Shown here: positions 33,416-41,669 of the stretch, one piece after another
Position numbering within the stretch: the stretch's first letter is position 1
How the letters are laid out: each line of letters starts with the position of its first letter
Assembly (NCBI GenBank): GCA_041592335.1
Contig: JBFHQE010000018.1
Coordinates: forward strand, 1 to 49,189
Reading direction: 5' to 3'
DNA length: 49,189 nucleotides
Source: JBFHQE01 sp041592335
GTDB lineage: Bacteria > Pseudomonadota > Gammaproteobacteria > Thiohalobacterales > Thiohalobacteraceae
The notes under the pieces: model-generated
The model's database searches: none
What the model saw: the letters and a program-made list of their open reading frames with translations, nothing else
What the model was told of the DNA's origin: nothing
Made by a program: the position numbers and the translations under genes

Positions 33416-34330
33416 ATGCGGCGCATAATCCAGGGCCTGCGTAACCTTGTAGGCTTAAGTTTTAAACGCTCCACGCATCTGGAAAAGTGGATTTCAGGTG
33501 CAGGCGGTCTTGTGGGGATCATGGGCGTATTACTGGTGAGTCAGCATACGCTGGGCTTGCAGGGTAGCGCAGGGTTGGTTGCTTCCATGGGTGCCTCAGC
33601 TGTCTTGTTGTTTGCGGTTCCCCATGGTCCGCTTTCACAGCCCTGGCAGGTATTCGGCGGTCACATGGTGTCGTCGGTTGTTGGTGTAGGCTGCGCCCAA
33701 TATATCCCTGAACCAGAGCTTGCCGCCGCCTGCGCCGTAGCCATGGCGATCGCTGCAATGTACTACATGAGATGTATACATCCTCCAGGCGGAGCCACGG
33801 CACTAACAGCCGTGACCGGGGGAGAGGCTGTGCATTCACTGGGTTACAGCTATGTGCTGACACCCGTGTTGATCAACGTCTTAATCATTCTGTTCGTGGC
33901 AATTATTTTCAACTGGCCATTCGCTTGGCGTCGTTACCCCGTGGCATTGACCCGATTTGGTGTTGGCAAAAATGGTGAAAATGCAGTGAAGACAGTGCAA
34001 CCGCTTTCAGCTGGTCCTGTGCCGGATATTCCACAATCCAGTATGCAGACGGTTGAAGGGGAGCGTAAGCCAGGGGAAGTAATCATTGGTCGCTATTACT
34101 GCAACGGAGACTTTGGCGAAGAGTGGCAGGTGCGTAAAGTGCTCAAAATGCCAGAATCAATAGACAGGCGTGAACTGGTTTACATGGTGGTTGCAGGTCA
34201 CCAACGGCGAACGGTGAAGCGGGTAAGCGTTGAGGAATTCAAACGCTGGGCAAATTATGAAGTTTGGCCGAATGAAAATTCTTGGCAGCGCGTCGCAATC
34301 GTAGGCGACAGATTAAGCAATACTGCCTAG
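33416..34330 (+). CDS. HPP-family membrane protein with C-terminal soluble extension
   Basis: A 304-residue protein. The first 170 residues form four or more helices with the family signature IHPPGGATALTA (HPP at 122-124). HPP proteins have been linked to nitrite transport in chloroplasts and cyanobacteria, which would suit a denitrifier, but that role is inference here. Residues from about 175 to the end are soluble and not part of the HPP domain: a basic/polar segment containing GEVIIGRYYCNGDFGEEWQV and KRVSVEEFKRWANYEVW. The start is uncertain: the ATG at 33416 has only a close GGAG, and the frame is open back into the LysR gene. A CBS protein follows. Confidence 0.8.
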   Translation: MRRIIQGLRNLVGLSFKRSTHLEKWISGAGGLVGIMGVLLVSQHTLGLQGSAGLVASMGASAVLLFAVPHGPLSQPWQVFGGHMVSSVVGVGCAQYIPEPELAAACAVAMAIAAMYYMRCIHPPGGATALTAVTGGEAVHSLGYSYVLTPVLINVLIILFVAIIFNWPFAWRRYPVALTRFGVGKNGENAVKTVQPLSAGPVPDIPQSSMQTVEGERKPGEVIIGRYYCNGDFGEEWQVRKVLKMPESIDRRELVYMVVAGHQRRTVKRVSVEEFKRWANYEVWPNENSWQRVAIVGDRLSNTA

Positions 34331-34357
34331 TTGATGTTGATGTTGATGGAGGCTGAT

Positions 34358-34966
34358 ATGAGTAACATGACTTCAAATAAACCGCATCGAGAAGATTATC
34401 AGAAAGCCATGCAAAGCATGGATACCTATATCGATATCACAATCGACGACTTGATTGAGGTTAATAAGCGCGCAGAATTCATTGCCAGGCAGCGACTGGA
34501 TAATGTGAAGAGCGTGCGTTCGATTATGAGCAACCCAGTCGTAACGGTGTTTCCTGAAACGACGCTGTCGGAAGCAGCGCATTATCTTGTGAAGGAAAGA
34601 ATCAGCGGGCTACCCGTGGTGGATGAGAAAGGATGGTTGATTGGCATTATCACCGAGGCGGACTTTCTACGGTCACTAGGGTTTTCATCTCCGCGGCATA
34701 AAAATCAAACAATCTGGGAGACGTTGGAGCACCTCTTCGAACAACTGGCGCATCATGGTGAGATGCAAAACAATACCGAAGGTCGCGTTAGAGACTTTAT
34801 GTCGAATAATGTGGTTTGCATTGGTGAGGATGAAAGCCTGCATGCCGCTATCAGCAAAATGAAAACCAACGAGGTTAAGCGGCTGGTGGTTTGCGATCAA
34901 CAGGGCAAGGTTATCGGTATGATTACCCGGTCTGATCTGGTGAGAGTCTTCTTTGATAAAATCTAG
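34358..34966 (+). CDS. Two-CBS-domain protein
   Basis: A 202-residue protein with an N-terminal helical part and two CBS motifs (about 52-110, including VRSIMSNPVVTVFPETTLSEA; and 145-202, including VRDFMSNNVVCIGEDESLH). CBS pairs bind adenine nucleotides and sense energy state. The ATG at 34358 has GGAGG a few bases upstream and is preferred over an in-frame TTG at 34331. With HPP just upstream the pair probably forms a regulated transporter; HPP and CBS domains also occur fused in other bacteria. Confidence 0.87.
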   Translation: MSNMTSNKPHREDYQKAMQSMDTYIDITIDDLIEVNKRAEFIARQRLDNVKSVRSIMSNPVVTVFPETTLSEAAHYLVKERISGLPVVDEKGWLIGIITEADFLRSLGFSSPRHKNQTIWETLEHLFEQLAHHGEMQNNTEGRVRDFMSNNVVCIGEDESLHAAISKMKTNEVKRLVVCDQQGKVIGMITRSDLVRVFFDKI

Positions 34967-35012
34967 AGTATTTCCACGCCTTTTTTACTGAACACAATAT
35001 GCCATTATTTCA

Positions 35013-35657
35013 CTAGTGTTCGCCTTTGACTCGTAGCAAGCCTGCAAGACGATTACCCTGCTTTTGCGGTCCTCCGTGTGGGAAGAGATCGTGTAAATAC
35101 CGGTTGCTGCCTTTATCTTTACCCCAGGTTTTTTTGAAATGCTGGACTATGTCGCGAATATGGGCTTGCACATGATGTTTTTCGTAATAATCGCGCAGAA
35201 AGCGAATTATTTCCCAGTGTTCACTCTCCAGGTCCAGTCCTTCGTGTGCCGCTTCAGCTACTGCAAAGTCCTCTGACCAGTCGTCGAGATTCACAAGGTA
35301 GCCTTCGCTGTCTGTCAGAATTTCGAAGTCGTTGACCATAATCTTTCGGGTTTGCATGTTGGGGTAGGCGGTACTTCCACCCTTGCTCCCGCCGGGAGCG
35401 CCACGACTTTGTACGTTTTCTGAATCAGTTAATGAGAATAATTCAATATGAATCTTTCCTTCCAGACGCCCGTGATATCTTGAAATCCCATCAATTATTA
35501 TTTTCCCGGATACGGGTGGTATATCGAAGCTTGTTTTCCCTTCGCGATCTGTAGTGCCCTTGATGACGCTTTTGCTTTTGTCATCGAGATGAAGCTCAAC
35601 AAATGACCTCTTGAAAGGTATGCCGGAGTATTTCATTGTTACCTGTAATTCGAACAT
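35013..35657 (-). CDS. Cysteine-less DsrC-family protein with N-terminal beta domain (RspA-like)
   Basis: A 214-residue two-part protein. Residues 1-76 look like a beta-sandwich of the carboxypeptidase-regulatory/transthyretin-like kind (TTDREGKTSFDIPPVSG). A Gly/Ser-rich linker (77-103) follows. Residues 104-214 are a full DsrC/TusE domain (DSEGYLVNLDDW, HWEIIRFLRDYYE, GSNRYLHDLFP). DsrC carries sulfur on two C-terminal cysteines; here their places are N202 and E213 in KQGNRLAGLLRVKGEH, so it cannot form the trisulfide and fits the cysteine-less class called RspA, thought to be regulatory. The ATG at 35657 has AAAGGA upstream. An FNR-like box lies 85 bases upstream. Confidence 0.85.
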   Translation of the reverse strand: MFELQVTMKYSGIPFKRSFVELHLDDKSKSVIKGTTDREGKTSFDIPPVSGKIIIDGISRYHGRLEGKIHIELFSLTDSENVQSRGAPGGSKGGSTAYPNMQTRKIMVNDFEILTDSEGYLVNLDDWSEDFAVAEAAHEGLDLESEHWEIIRFLRDYYEKHHVQAHIRDIVQHFKKTWGKDKGSNRYLHDLFPHGGPQKQGNRLAGLLRVKGEH

Positions 35658-35741
35658 GATGATCCTTTTCCTCATGGTTCGATTAAATATTAATAAAGTG
35701 AGTATATACATAATATAAAAGCTTTAGACAATGTATTGTCC

Positions 35742-35755
35742 TTGATGAGAGTCAA
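35742..35755 (-). promoter_or_regulatory. FNR/DNR-type operator upstream of the DsrC-like gene
   Basis: TTGAT-GAGA-GTCAA on the plus strand (TTGAC-TCTC-ATCAA read toward the gene), one deviation from the symmetric box and the same form as the second box before norC. The remaining sequence between 35658 and 35991 is AT-rich and shows no gene I can support. Confidence 0.65.
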
Positions 35756-35991
35756 TTCGTCAGGTGGCAGGATAGCTATCGAATAAACCGATAGTAGGTA
35801 GAAAAAAATTCGTTTGTAAGTTTAAAGATAGTCGTTATTTCGTGATATGCGGCACGCGATTAAGGCGAGCCATAAGGAAAGGGAGAGCTGTTGGTTCATT
35901 GAAAAAGAAATATTTCATAACAGGTGAAGCCTTATTTCGGTATCGAGGAATCCCGAGCATTTCCGCTGCTGTATATCTACAAGGATAAATT

Positions 35992-36159
35992 ATGGCAGAA
36001 AGTCTGTTGCGTAATGATCGTGAACTGGAAATCCTGATTATCCTGGACTCCAGTAATAACATGGGCAGCGTTTCTACTCTTCTTGAAAGTTATATTCGTT
36101 CTGAGGAGGGGAGACTCTTCAAGTGTATTTATGATTATGTAAGCGCCAGCAGTCTATGA
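35992..36159 (+). CDS. Possible 55-codon ORF, unknown
   Basis: ATG at 35992 has AAGGA seven bases upstream, and the frame is open for 55 codons to a TGA at 36157-36159. The peptide begins MAESLLRNDRELEILIIL and contains DSSNNMGS, faintly like the MIDAS start of a vWA domain, but far too short for one. It could be a small protein, the start of a gene truncated by rearrangement, or chance. It converges on the ACR3 gene. Confidence 0.3.
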   Translation: MAESLLRNDRELEILIILDSSNNMGSVSTLLESYIRSEEGRLFKCIYDYVSASSL

Positions 36160-36176
36160 ACATCCCGGATGTTTAT

Positions 36177-37253
36177 TCAGTGTGCGGAGGATTCATACCA
36201 ATGCTTGGTTTTATTTACGATCTTGACGACTGACAGCATCACGGGTACTTCAATCAGAACGCCCACCACGGTTGCCAGAGCTGCACCGGATTCGAAGCCG
36301 AACAGGACGATGGCGGTGGCGACGGCTAGTTCGAAAAAATTGCTGGCGCCGATTAATGCTGATGGCCCCGCTACACAGTGAGCGACGCCAAACTTTCGGT
36401 TGAGCAGGTAGGCCAGTCCGGAATTGAAATACACCTGGATCAGAATCGGCACAGCCAGTAAGGCGATGATCAGGGGCTGTGAGAGTATCTGTTCGCCCTG
36501 AAATCCGAATAACAACACCAGTGTCGCCAACAATGCGGACAGTGAGACAGGCTGGAAGCGATCTAATGCGCGTTTTAGCGACGCTTCACCACCTGATTTC
36601 AGTAACCGCTGTCGAAGTAGCTGGGCAAATACCACCGGGATAACTATGTAGAGTGCAACGGAAAGTAGCAGCGTATTCCAGGGCACGCTGATGGCAGATA
36701 AACCCAGCAGTAAGCCCACAATCGGGGCAAAGGCGAAAATCATAATGGTATCGTTAAGGGCGACCTGGGTCAGGGTGAAATGCGGTTCACCATCCGACAG
36801 GTTGCTCCAGACAAAAACCATGGCGGTACAGGGTGCTGCAGCCAGCAGGATGAGTCCAGCGATGTAGCTGTCGATCTGATCCGCAGGTAGCCAGTCGGCA
36901 AATAATCCACGGATAAACACCCAAGCGAGCAGAGCCATGGAAAAGGGTTTTACCGCCCAGTTCACGAACAGGGTGACACCAACGCCACGCCAGTGTTCTT
37001 TCACATGATGTAAGGCACTGAAATCGATCTTCAGTAACATCGGGATAATCATCAGCCAGATGAGAATTGCCACGGGCATATTGACCTGCGCGATTTCCAT
37101 TCCACCGAGGGCTTTGAATGGGGAAGGGAAGAAATGCCCCAGGGCAATTCCGGCGACTATGCAGAGAAACACCCAGAGCGTCAGATAGCGCTCAAATAAC
37201 CCCATGGGGTTACCGGTGGTTTTCTTCGCAGTAATTTCGCATTGAGCACTCAT
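36177..37253 (-). CDS. acr3: ACR3-family arsenite efflux transporter
   Basis: A 358-residue inner-membrane protein with ten predicted helices, a homologue of the ACR3 class of arsenite exporters (bile-acid/arsenite/riboflavin transporter superfamily). Landmarks are AAPCTAMVFVWSNLSDGEP with the essential cysteine, and AGPSALIGASNFFELAVATA. The start ATG is two bases after the stop of a truncated arsR. No arsenate reductase gene is seen, so only arsenite resistance can be inferred. Confidence 0.92.
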   Translation of the reverse strand: MSAQCEITAKKTTGNPMGLFERYLTLWVFLCIVAGIALGHFFPSPFKALGGMEIAQVNMPVAILIWLMIIPMLLKIDFSALHHVKEHWRGVGVTLFVNWAVKPFSMALLAWVFIRGLFADWLPADQIDSYIAGLILLAAAPCTAMVFVWSNLSDGEPHFTLTQVALNDTIMIFAFAPIVGLLLGLSAISVPWNTLLLSVALYIVIPVVFAQLLRQRLLKSGGEASLKRALDRFQPVSLSALLATLVLLFGFQGEQILSQPLIIALLAVPILIQVYFNSGLAYLLNRKFGVAHCVAGPSALIGASNFFELAVATAIVLFGFESGAALATVVGVLIEVPVMLSVVKIVNKTKHWYESSAH

Positions 37254-37255
37254 GA

Positions 37256-37408
37256 TCAGGCACAGAGTGATGTATCGGGCTGGGCAGCGCCTAATGCATG
37301 AGTGTGCTCACAGACGCAAAGCTCTTCATACTGCATAAGCAGCATCAGGCAGCGAAGTCGGGTCTCATGAGACAGTGCAGTAAAAAGATCAGAGGGTGAT
37401 AATTTCAT
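37256..37408 (-). pseudogene. arsR: Truncated arsR-like repressor, N-terminal part only
   Basis: Fifty codons encode the N-terminal half of an ArsR/SmtB repressor: LFTALSHETRLRCLMLLM followed by ELCVCEHTHALGAAQP, with the ELCVCE metal site of ArsR. The frame then ends, so the recognition helix (usually SQPKVSRHLA) and wing are missing. The stop abuts the acr3 start, as expected from an internal deletion that removed about half the gene. The product would keep the As(III) cysteines but not bind DNA. A start three codons earlier (37417) is also possible. Confidence 0.7.
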
Positions 37409-37415
37409 GGGTGAC

Positions 37416-37435
37416 ATATACCGTTTTCAGTATAT
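37416..37435. promoter_or_regulatory. Possible ars operator
   Basis: ATATAC and GTATAT flank an eight-base centre immediately upstream of the truncated arsR, within an AT-rich stretch rich in TATAT. This resembles ArsR operators in position and symmetry. With the repressor truncated, control would need an ArsR from elsewhere. Confidence 0.4.
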
Positions 37436-37627
37436 ATCGTCAAATGAATATATGGTGACCAAATCTGAATTGGTTATGCGATTAAAGAAATATCAGGGCG
37501 TGGGAATTGAGGTTTCGTCTATTATTCAGTAAATATCACAAATTACAGATACTTAATTATGCTACGCTAGTAGCTCTGTAACTCTTTTTGGGGTAGTGAG
37601 CTTTGAGATGATATCGATACATTTGAA

Positions 37628-37879
37628 ATGCTGCTTAAAGAATTTCTTGAGCCATTGGAAGTTACCCAGAAAGAATTCGCTAAGCATATGGGATGGACCT
37701 ATGCGCGTTTGAATGAAATTATTAATGGCCGCCGAAATGTAAGTGCTGATTCAGCGCTGGCATTGGGAGAGGCATTAAAGACAGGTCCTGAATTCTGGTT
37801 AAATCTGCAGCGAGACTGGGATCTGTGGCATGCCCTCGATTCGCATCAAAAGGTGGCGCCATTAAGAAAAGCAGGTTGA
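37628..37879 (+). CDS. Orphan HigA-type antitoxin, 5' end apparently frameshifted
   Basis: An 83-residue Xre/HigA helix-turn-helix protein: EFLEPLEVTQKEFAKHMG, then RLNEIINGRRNVSADSALALGEAL and PEFWLNLQRDWDLW. HigA proteins normally begin M-x-x-IHPGEML; here ATG at 37608 starts M-I-S-I-H, but only five bases separate that histidine codon from the internal ATG at 37628 instead of the nine expected, so about four bases seem lost. Translation from 37628 still gives the DNA-binding domain. I find no convincing HigB toxin gene upstream, so it is an orphan or relic. Confidence 0.8.
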   Translation: MLLKEFLEPLEVTQKEFAKHMGWTYARLNEIINGRRNVSADSALALGEALKTGPEFWLNLQRDWDLWHALDSHQKVAPLRKAG

Positions 37880-37902
37880 AATCTATTGGCCGTAATATCT
37901 AA

Positions 37903-37932
37903 AAGCCTCTGATAAATGTCAGGGGTTTTTTT
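37903..37932 (+). terminator. Rho-independent terminator after the HigA-like gene
   Basis: CCTCTGA pairs with TCAGGGG (one G-T pair) around TAAATG, followed directly by seven T residues. It starts 27 bases after the stop codon. Confidence 0.85.
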
Positions 37933-38123
37933 AGTTTGGTGAATGACAATAAATCGAAACTTTCTATATTCCAATTCATGGTAACTGTCTTAGTATGTAT
38001 AAACGTGCTTAATTAAGGCTCTATGATTATATTGGTTTGATATCGATGTAGAAAAAACTTTGCCAGTTTATCTGAATGTGTCAGAATCGCTCGTGGATGA
38101 GTTGTTACCAATAAAACCAGTCA

Positions 38124-38135
38124 CCCCTTAAGGGG
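38124..38135. repeat. Palindrome CCCCTTAAGGGG upstream of the secretion operon
   Basis: A perfect 12-base palindrome 18 bases before the ABC transporter start. It may be a regulator site or a weak hairpin in the leader. The stretch 37933-38153 is otherwise AT-rich and without a gene. Confidence 0.35.
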
Positions 38136-38153
38136 CTTTAAGAAAACTAAAAA

Positions 38154-40316
38154 ATGCCACACACGATAAATGGCGCGGAGTCGCCGGATACGGGTGTGAT
38201 CAGTCTGGTTATTGCCTGTCGCGTGTTGGGGGTGGCTGCGGAACCAGATCAGCTTCGCCATCGTTTTGGCGAAACCGGTCAACCCTTTACAGATTCAGAT
38301 ATCCTTCGGGCCGCGCGTTTTCTCGGCTTAAAGTCCCGCTCGATCCAGAGTAACTGGGAACGTCTCTCAAAAACGACCTTTCCTGCGATTGCGCAGCATG
38401 AAGATGGCCATTTTTTCGTTATTGCAAAAATGGACGCTGAGCGTGTCTTGATTCAGGATCCGCTAGAACAGAAACCGCTGGCACTCCCCAAAGAAGTGTT
38501 TGAAAAAGCCTGGAATGGCAGACTGATATTGCTTACCCGCCGGGCATTATTATTCGGTGATGACACCCGGTTCGGGTTCAAATGGTTCATCCCGGCTATC
38601 AAGAAATACAAGCATCTGTTTATTGAAGTTTTAGCGGCTTCTTTCTTTATTCAGTTATTTGCCTTGATTACACCGCTGTTCTTTCAGGTAGTAATCGATA
38701 AAGTTCTGGTGCACAAAGGGCTCACGACACTGGATGTGCTGGCATTCGGTCTTCTGGTCGTCTCCCTTTTCGAAGTTATCCTGACCGGCCTTCGAACCTA
38801 TGTTTTCTCGCATACCACCAATCGGGTGGATGTCGCCCTCGGCGCCAAACTCTATCGTCATCTTCTTGCTTTACCGATGAGTTACTTTGGCGCGCGCCGG
38901 GTGGGTGACTCGGTTGCGCGTGTGCGTGAGCTAGAAAGTATTCGTAATTTCATTACCGGGTCATCGTTGACGCTGGTGATCGATCTGTTCTTCACTGTCG
39001 TGTTCCTGGCGGTGATGTACTACTATAGCCCACTGTTGACCTATATCGTATTGGGCTCAATTCCCTGTTACGTGCTGTTATCCGTCTTTGTGACGCCCAT
39101 CCTGCGTGCCCGTGTGCATGAGAAATTCAATCGCGGTGCAGAAAACCAGGCCTTTCTGGTCGAATCGGTCACCGGCGTGGAAACGGTCAAAGCCATGGCG
39201 GTTGAGCCGCAGATGGAACGCCGTTGGGAAGAGCAACTGGCCGGATACGTAAATGCCAGCTTCAAAGCATCAAACCTGGGGAATATTGCCAGCCAGGTCG
39301 CGGGCTTCATTAATAAGGTAGTCATCGTGCTCATCCTTTGGGTGGGTGCGCGCGCCGTTATCAATGGTGAGTTGAGTGTTGGCCAGCTCATTGCCTTTAA
39401 TATGTTGGCGGCGCGGGTAAGTGGTCCAATACTTAGACTTGTCCAGCTTTGGCAGGATTTCCAGCAGGCAGGCGTTTCTATTCAGCGCCTCGGCGATATT
39501 CTTAATACCCCGACAGAGCCCAGCTATAACCAACAACGCTCCTCACTGCCAAAACTGGCAGGGCGTATCAGTTTTGATCATGTGACTTTCCGCTATAGAC
39601 CGGACGGCCCAGAAGTCATTCGTAATCTCTCGTTGGATATCCAGCCGGGGCAGGTAATCGGTTTTGTCGGACGTTCCGGTTCCGGTAAGAGCACATTGGC
39701 CAAGTTAATCCAGCGCATGCATGTGCCGGAATCCGGGCGTGTGCTGGTCGATGGCGTTGATCTCTCCATGGTCGATACCGCCTGGCTGCGTCGCAATGTC
39801 GGCGTCGTGTTGCAGGAAAATGTGCTGTTCAATCGCACGGTACGGGAAAATATCGCGCTGAGTGATCCCGGCATGCCGATGGAGCGTATTGTGCAGGCCG
39901 CCCAACTCGCCGGTGCTCATGAATTCATTCTGGAAATGCCGGAAGGGTATGACACCCAGATCGGTGAGCATGGGTCCAACCTTTCTGGTGGACAACGCCA
40001 GCGTATCGCCATTGCGCGCGCCCTGGTCGCCAATCCCCGCATACTGATTTTTGATGAAGCCACCAGTGCGCTGGATTATGAGTCCGAGCGCATTATTCAG
40101 GAAAACATGCGCCATATCTGTAAAGGCCGCACCGTCGTCATTATTGCGCATCGGCTCTCCACGGTTCGTGGATGCAATCAGATTAATGTCATCGAAAAAG
40201 GCCAGATCATCGAGCGGGGTACGCATGATGAGTTGCTGCAACTGCATGGCAAGTACGCACGACTCTATGCACTGCAAAACGGCATGGTGAAACCTGCAGC
40301 TAACGGAAAACCCTGA
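38154..40316 (+). CDS. Type I secretion ABC transporter (HlyB-like, C39-like domain without catalytic cysteine)
   Basis: A 720-residue inner-membrane exporter: C39-peptidase-like domain (1-125), six-helix membrane domain (about 150-430) and ATPase (about 470-710) with Walker A GRSGSGKST, signature LSGGQRQR and Walker B ILIFDEATSALD. In active C39 peptidases the motif is DCG; here it is D12-T13-G14, so the domain cannot cut leader peptides and is the HlyB-type chaperone domain that holds unfolded RTX substrates. With the HlyD-like protein downstream it probably exports the RTX protein at 42263. A TolC partner is not in the window. The start lacks a clear Shine-Dalgarno site. Confidence 0.94.
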   Translation: MPHTINGAESPDTGVISLVIACRVLGVAAEPDQLRHRFGETGQPFTDSDILRAARFLGLKSRSIQSNWERLSKTTFPAIAQHEDGHFFVIAKMDAERVLIQDPLEQKPLALPKEVFEKAWNGRLILLTRRALLFGDDTRFGFKWFIPAIKKYKHLFIEVLAASFFIQLFALITPLFFQVVIDKVLVHKGLTTLDVLAFGLLVVSLFEVILTGLRTYVFSHTTNRVDVALGAKLYRHLLALPMSYFGARRVGDSVARVRELESIRNFITGSSLTLVIDLFFTVVFLAVMYYYSPLLTYIVLGSIPCYVLLSVFVTPILRARVHEKFNRGAENQAFLVESVTGVETVKAMAVEPQMERRWEEQLAGYVNASFKASNLGNIASQVAGFINKVVIVLILWVGARAVINGELSVGQLIAFNMLAARVSGPILRLVQLWQDFQQAGVSIQRLGDILNTPTEPSYNQQRSSLPKLAGRISFDHVTFRYRPDGPEVIRNLSLDIQPGQVIGFVGRSGSGKSTLAKLIQRMHVPESGRVLVDGVDLSMVDTAWLRRNVGVVLQENVLFNRTVRENIALSDPGMPMERIVQAAQLAGAHEFILEMPEGYDTQIGEHGSNLSGGQRQRIAIARALVANPRILIFDEATSALDYESERIIQENMRHICKGRTVVIIAHRLSTVRGCNQINVIEKGQIIERGTHDELLQLHGKYARLYALQNGMVKPAANGKP

Positions 40317-40318
40317 TC

Positions 40319-41638
40319 ATGGCGCAGACATCACACGAAATAGACTTTTTACCCGCAGCCCTGGAAATTCAGGACCGGCCACCATCACCGATTGGGCGCG
40401 CCATTGTCTGGGCCATCATCGTCTTTTTCCTGATCGCGGTGATCTGGTCCATGTTGGGGCATGTTGATATCGTAGCGACGGCACAAGGCAAGATTGTCCC
40501 CAGTGATCGTGTCAAACTGATTCAGCCAAAAGAATTGGGTGTTGTGAGAGCGATTCATGTCAGTGAAGGCCAGGCTGTCAAGGCCGGTGACATACTGATT
40601 GAACTGGACCCCACGGATACTGAAGCCGACAAATCTCGCCTGGAGTCTGAGTTGGCCACAAGTCTGCAGGATAACGCACGGCTTACCGGACTCAATCTGT
40701 TGCTAGCCAGTGAGGCAGCCTCAGTTGAAGCGTTAACCGACCTTCAGGCCGATTTCACAACACGCGCGCGGCTGCAGGCTGAATGGTCCAGTTACACAGC
40801 ACAACAGGCGGCATTGAAGAATACCGTCATCAGTCGTGAAGCGGAACTTGCTTCCATTCAGGAAAACATCAAAAAACTACAGGGAACCTTACCCCTGATC
40901 ACCAAGCGGGCTAATGCGACCAAATCCATTGTAGAAAAGCAGCTTGCTTCTGAAGCCGTCTGGCTAGAGCTGGAACAGGAACGTATTGAGCAACAGCAGG
41001 ACCTTGCCGCCTTCAAAGAACAAAAGAAGAGTCTGCAAGCCGCGATTCAGGAAGCTAAAGAACAACAGCAAGTCGCCAAAACTGAGTATCAGTCAAAAAT
41101 ACTGGCTCAGTTAACCGAGAACCAACTCACCATTCAACGTATTGAGCAGGAACTGACGAAAGCCTCCTCCCGTAATGAATTGCAACAACTCAGAGCACCT
41201 ATCGATGGCGTGGTGCAGCAACTGGCCGTACATACTATTGGTGGTGTGGTGACCCCAGCACAGGAACTCATGAAAGTGGTGCCGCAGGGCGCTGCACTGG
41301 AAGTGGAAGCCTGGCTGGAGAACAAGGATATCGGGTTTGTTTCAGAAGGGCAGACGGCGGAGATCAAGATCGAGACATTCCCCTTTACCAAGTATGGCGT
41401 CATCGATGCGGAAGTGCTGGATGTGTCGAATGATGCGGTATCGGATGAGGATAAGGGTCTGGTGTATGCCGCGCGGGTATTGATGAAGGAGTCTGTCATC
41501 AAAGTGAATGATAAGTTGGTTAACCTCTCGCCTGGGATGGCGGTTACGGTGGAAGTGAAGACCGGGACAAGGCGGTTGATTGAGTATGTGTTGACGCCGT
41601 TGTTACGGTATAGGGATGAGGGGTTGAAGGAGAGATGA
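40319..41638 (+). CDS. Type I secretion membrane fusion protein (HlyD-like)
   Basis: A 439-residue adaptor with one N-terminal helix (about 28-48), a lipoyl-like strand region (KLIQPKELGVVRAIHVSEGQ), a long coiled coil (about 95-290, rich in Q/E/K) and a second beta region beginning LRAPIDGVVQQLAV. It links the ABC transporter to an outer-membrane TolC-type channel. It starts two bases after the transporter stop, so the pair is one operon. Confidence 0.94.
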   Translation: MAQTSHEIDFLPAALEIQDRPPSPIGRAIVWAIIVFFLIAVIWSMLGHVDIVATAQGKIVPSDRVKLIQPKELGVVRAIHVSEGQAVKAGDILIELDPTDTEADKSRLESELATSLQDNARLTGLNLLLASEAASVEALTDLQADFTTRARLQAEWSSYTAQQAALKNTVISREAELASIQENIKKLQGTLPLITKRANATKSIVEKQLASEAVWLELEQERIEQQQDLAAFKEQKKSLQAAIQEAKEQQQVAKTEYQSKILAQLTENQLTIQRIEQELTKASSRNELQQLRAPIDGVVQQLAVHTIGGVVTPAQELMKVVPQGAALEVEAWLENKDIGFVSEGQTAEIKIETFPFTKYGVIDAEVLDVSNDAVSDEDKGLVYAARVLMKESVIKVNDKLVNLSPGMAVTVEVKTGTRRLIEYVLTPLLRYRDEGLKER

Positions 41639-41669
41639 TGCAGGGAATAAATATATTGAGGGTTCTTCA

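Noticed and set aside
37440..37607. HigB toxin upstream of the HigA-like gene
   Set aside because: No frame of useful length with HigB/RelE features was found; a short NSFWGSEL-like fragment before a stop is not enough.
38154..38530. Bacteriocin-type C39 leader peptidase domain
   Set aside because: The catalytic cysteine position is threonine (D-T-G instead of D-C-G), so it is the inactive HlyB-type domain; the cargo is an RTX protein and not a double-glycine bacteriocin.
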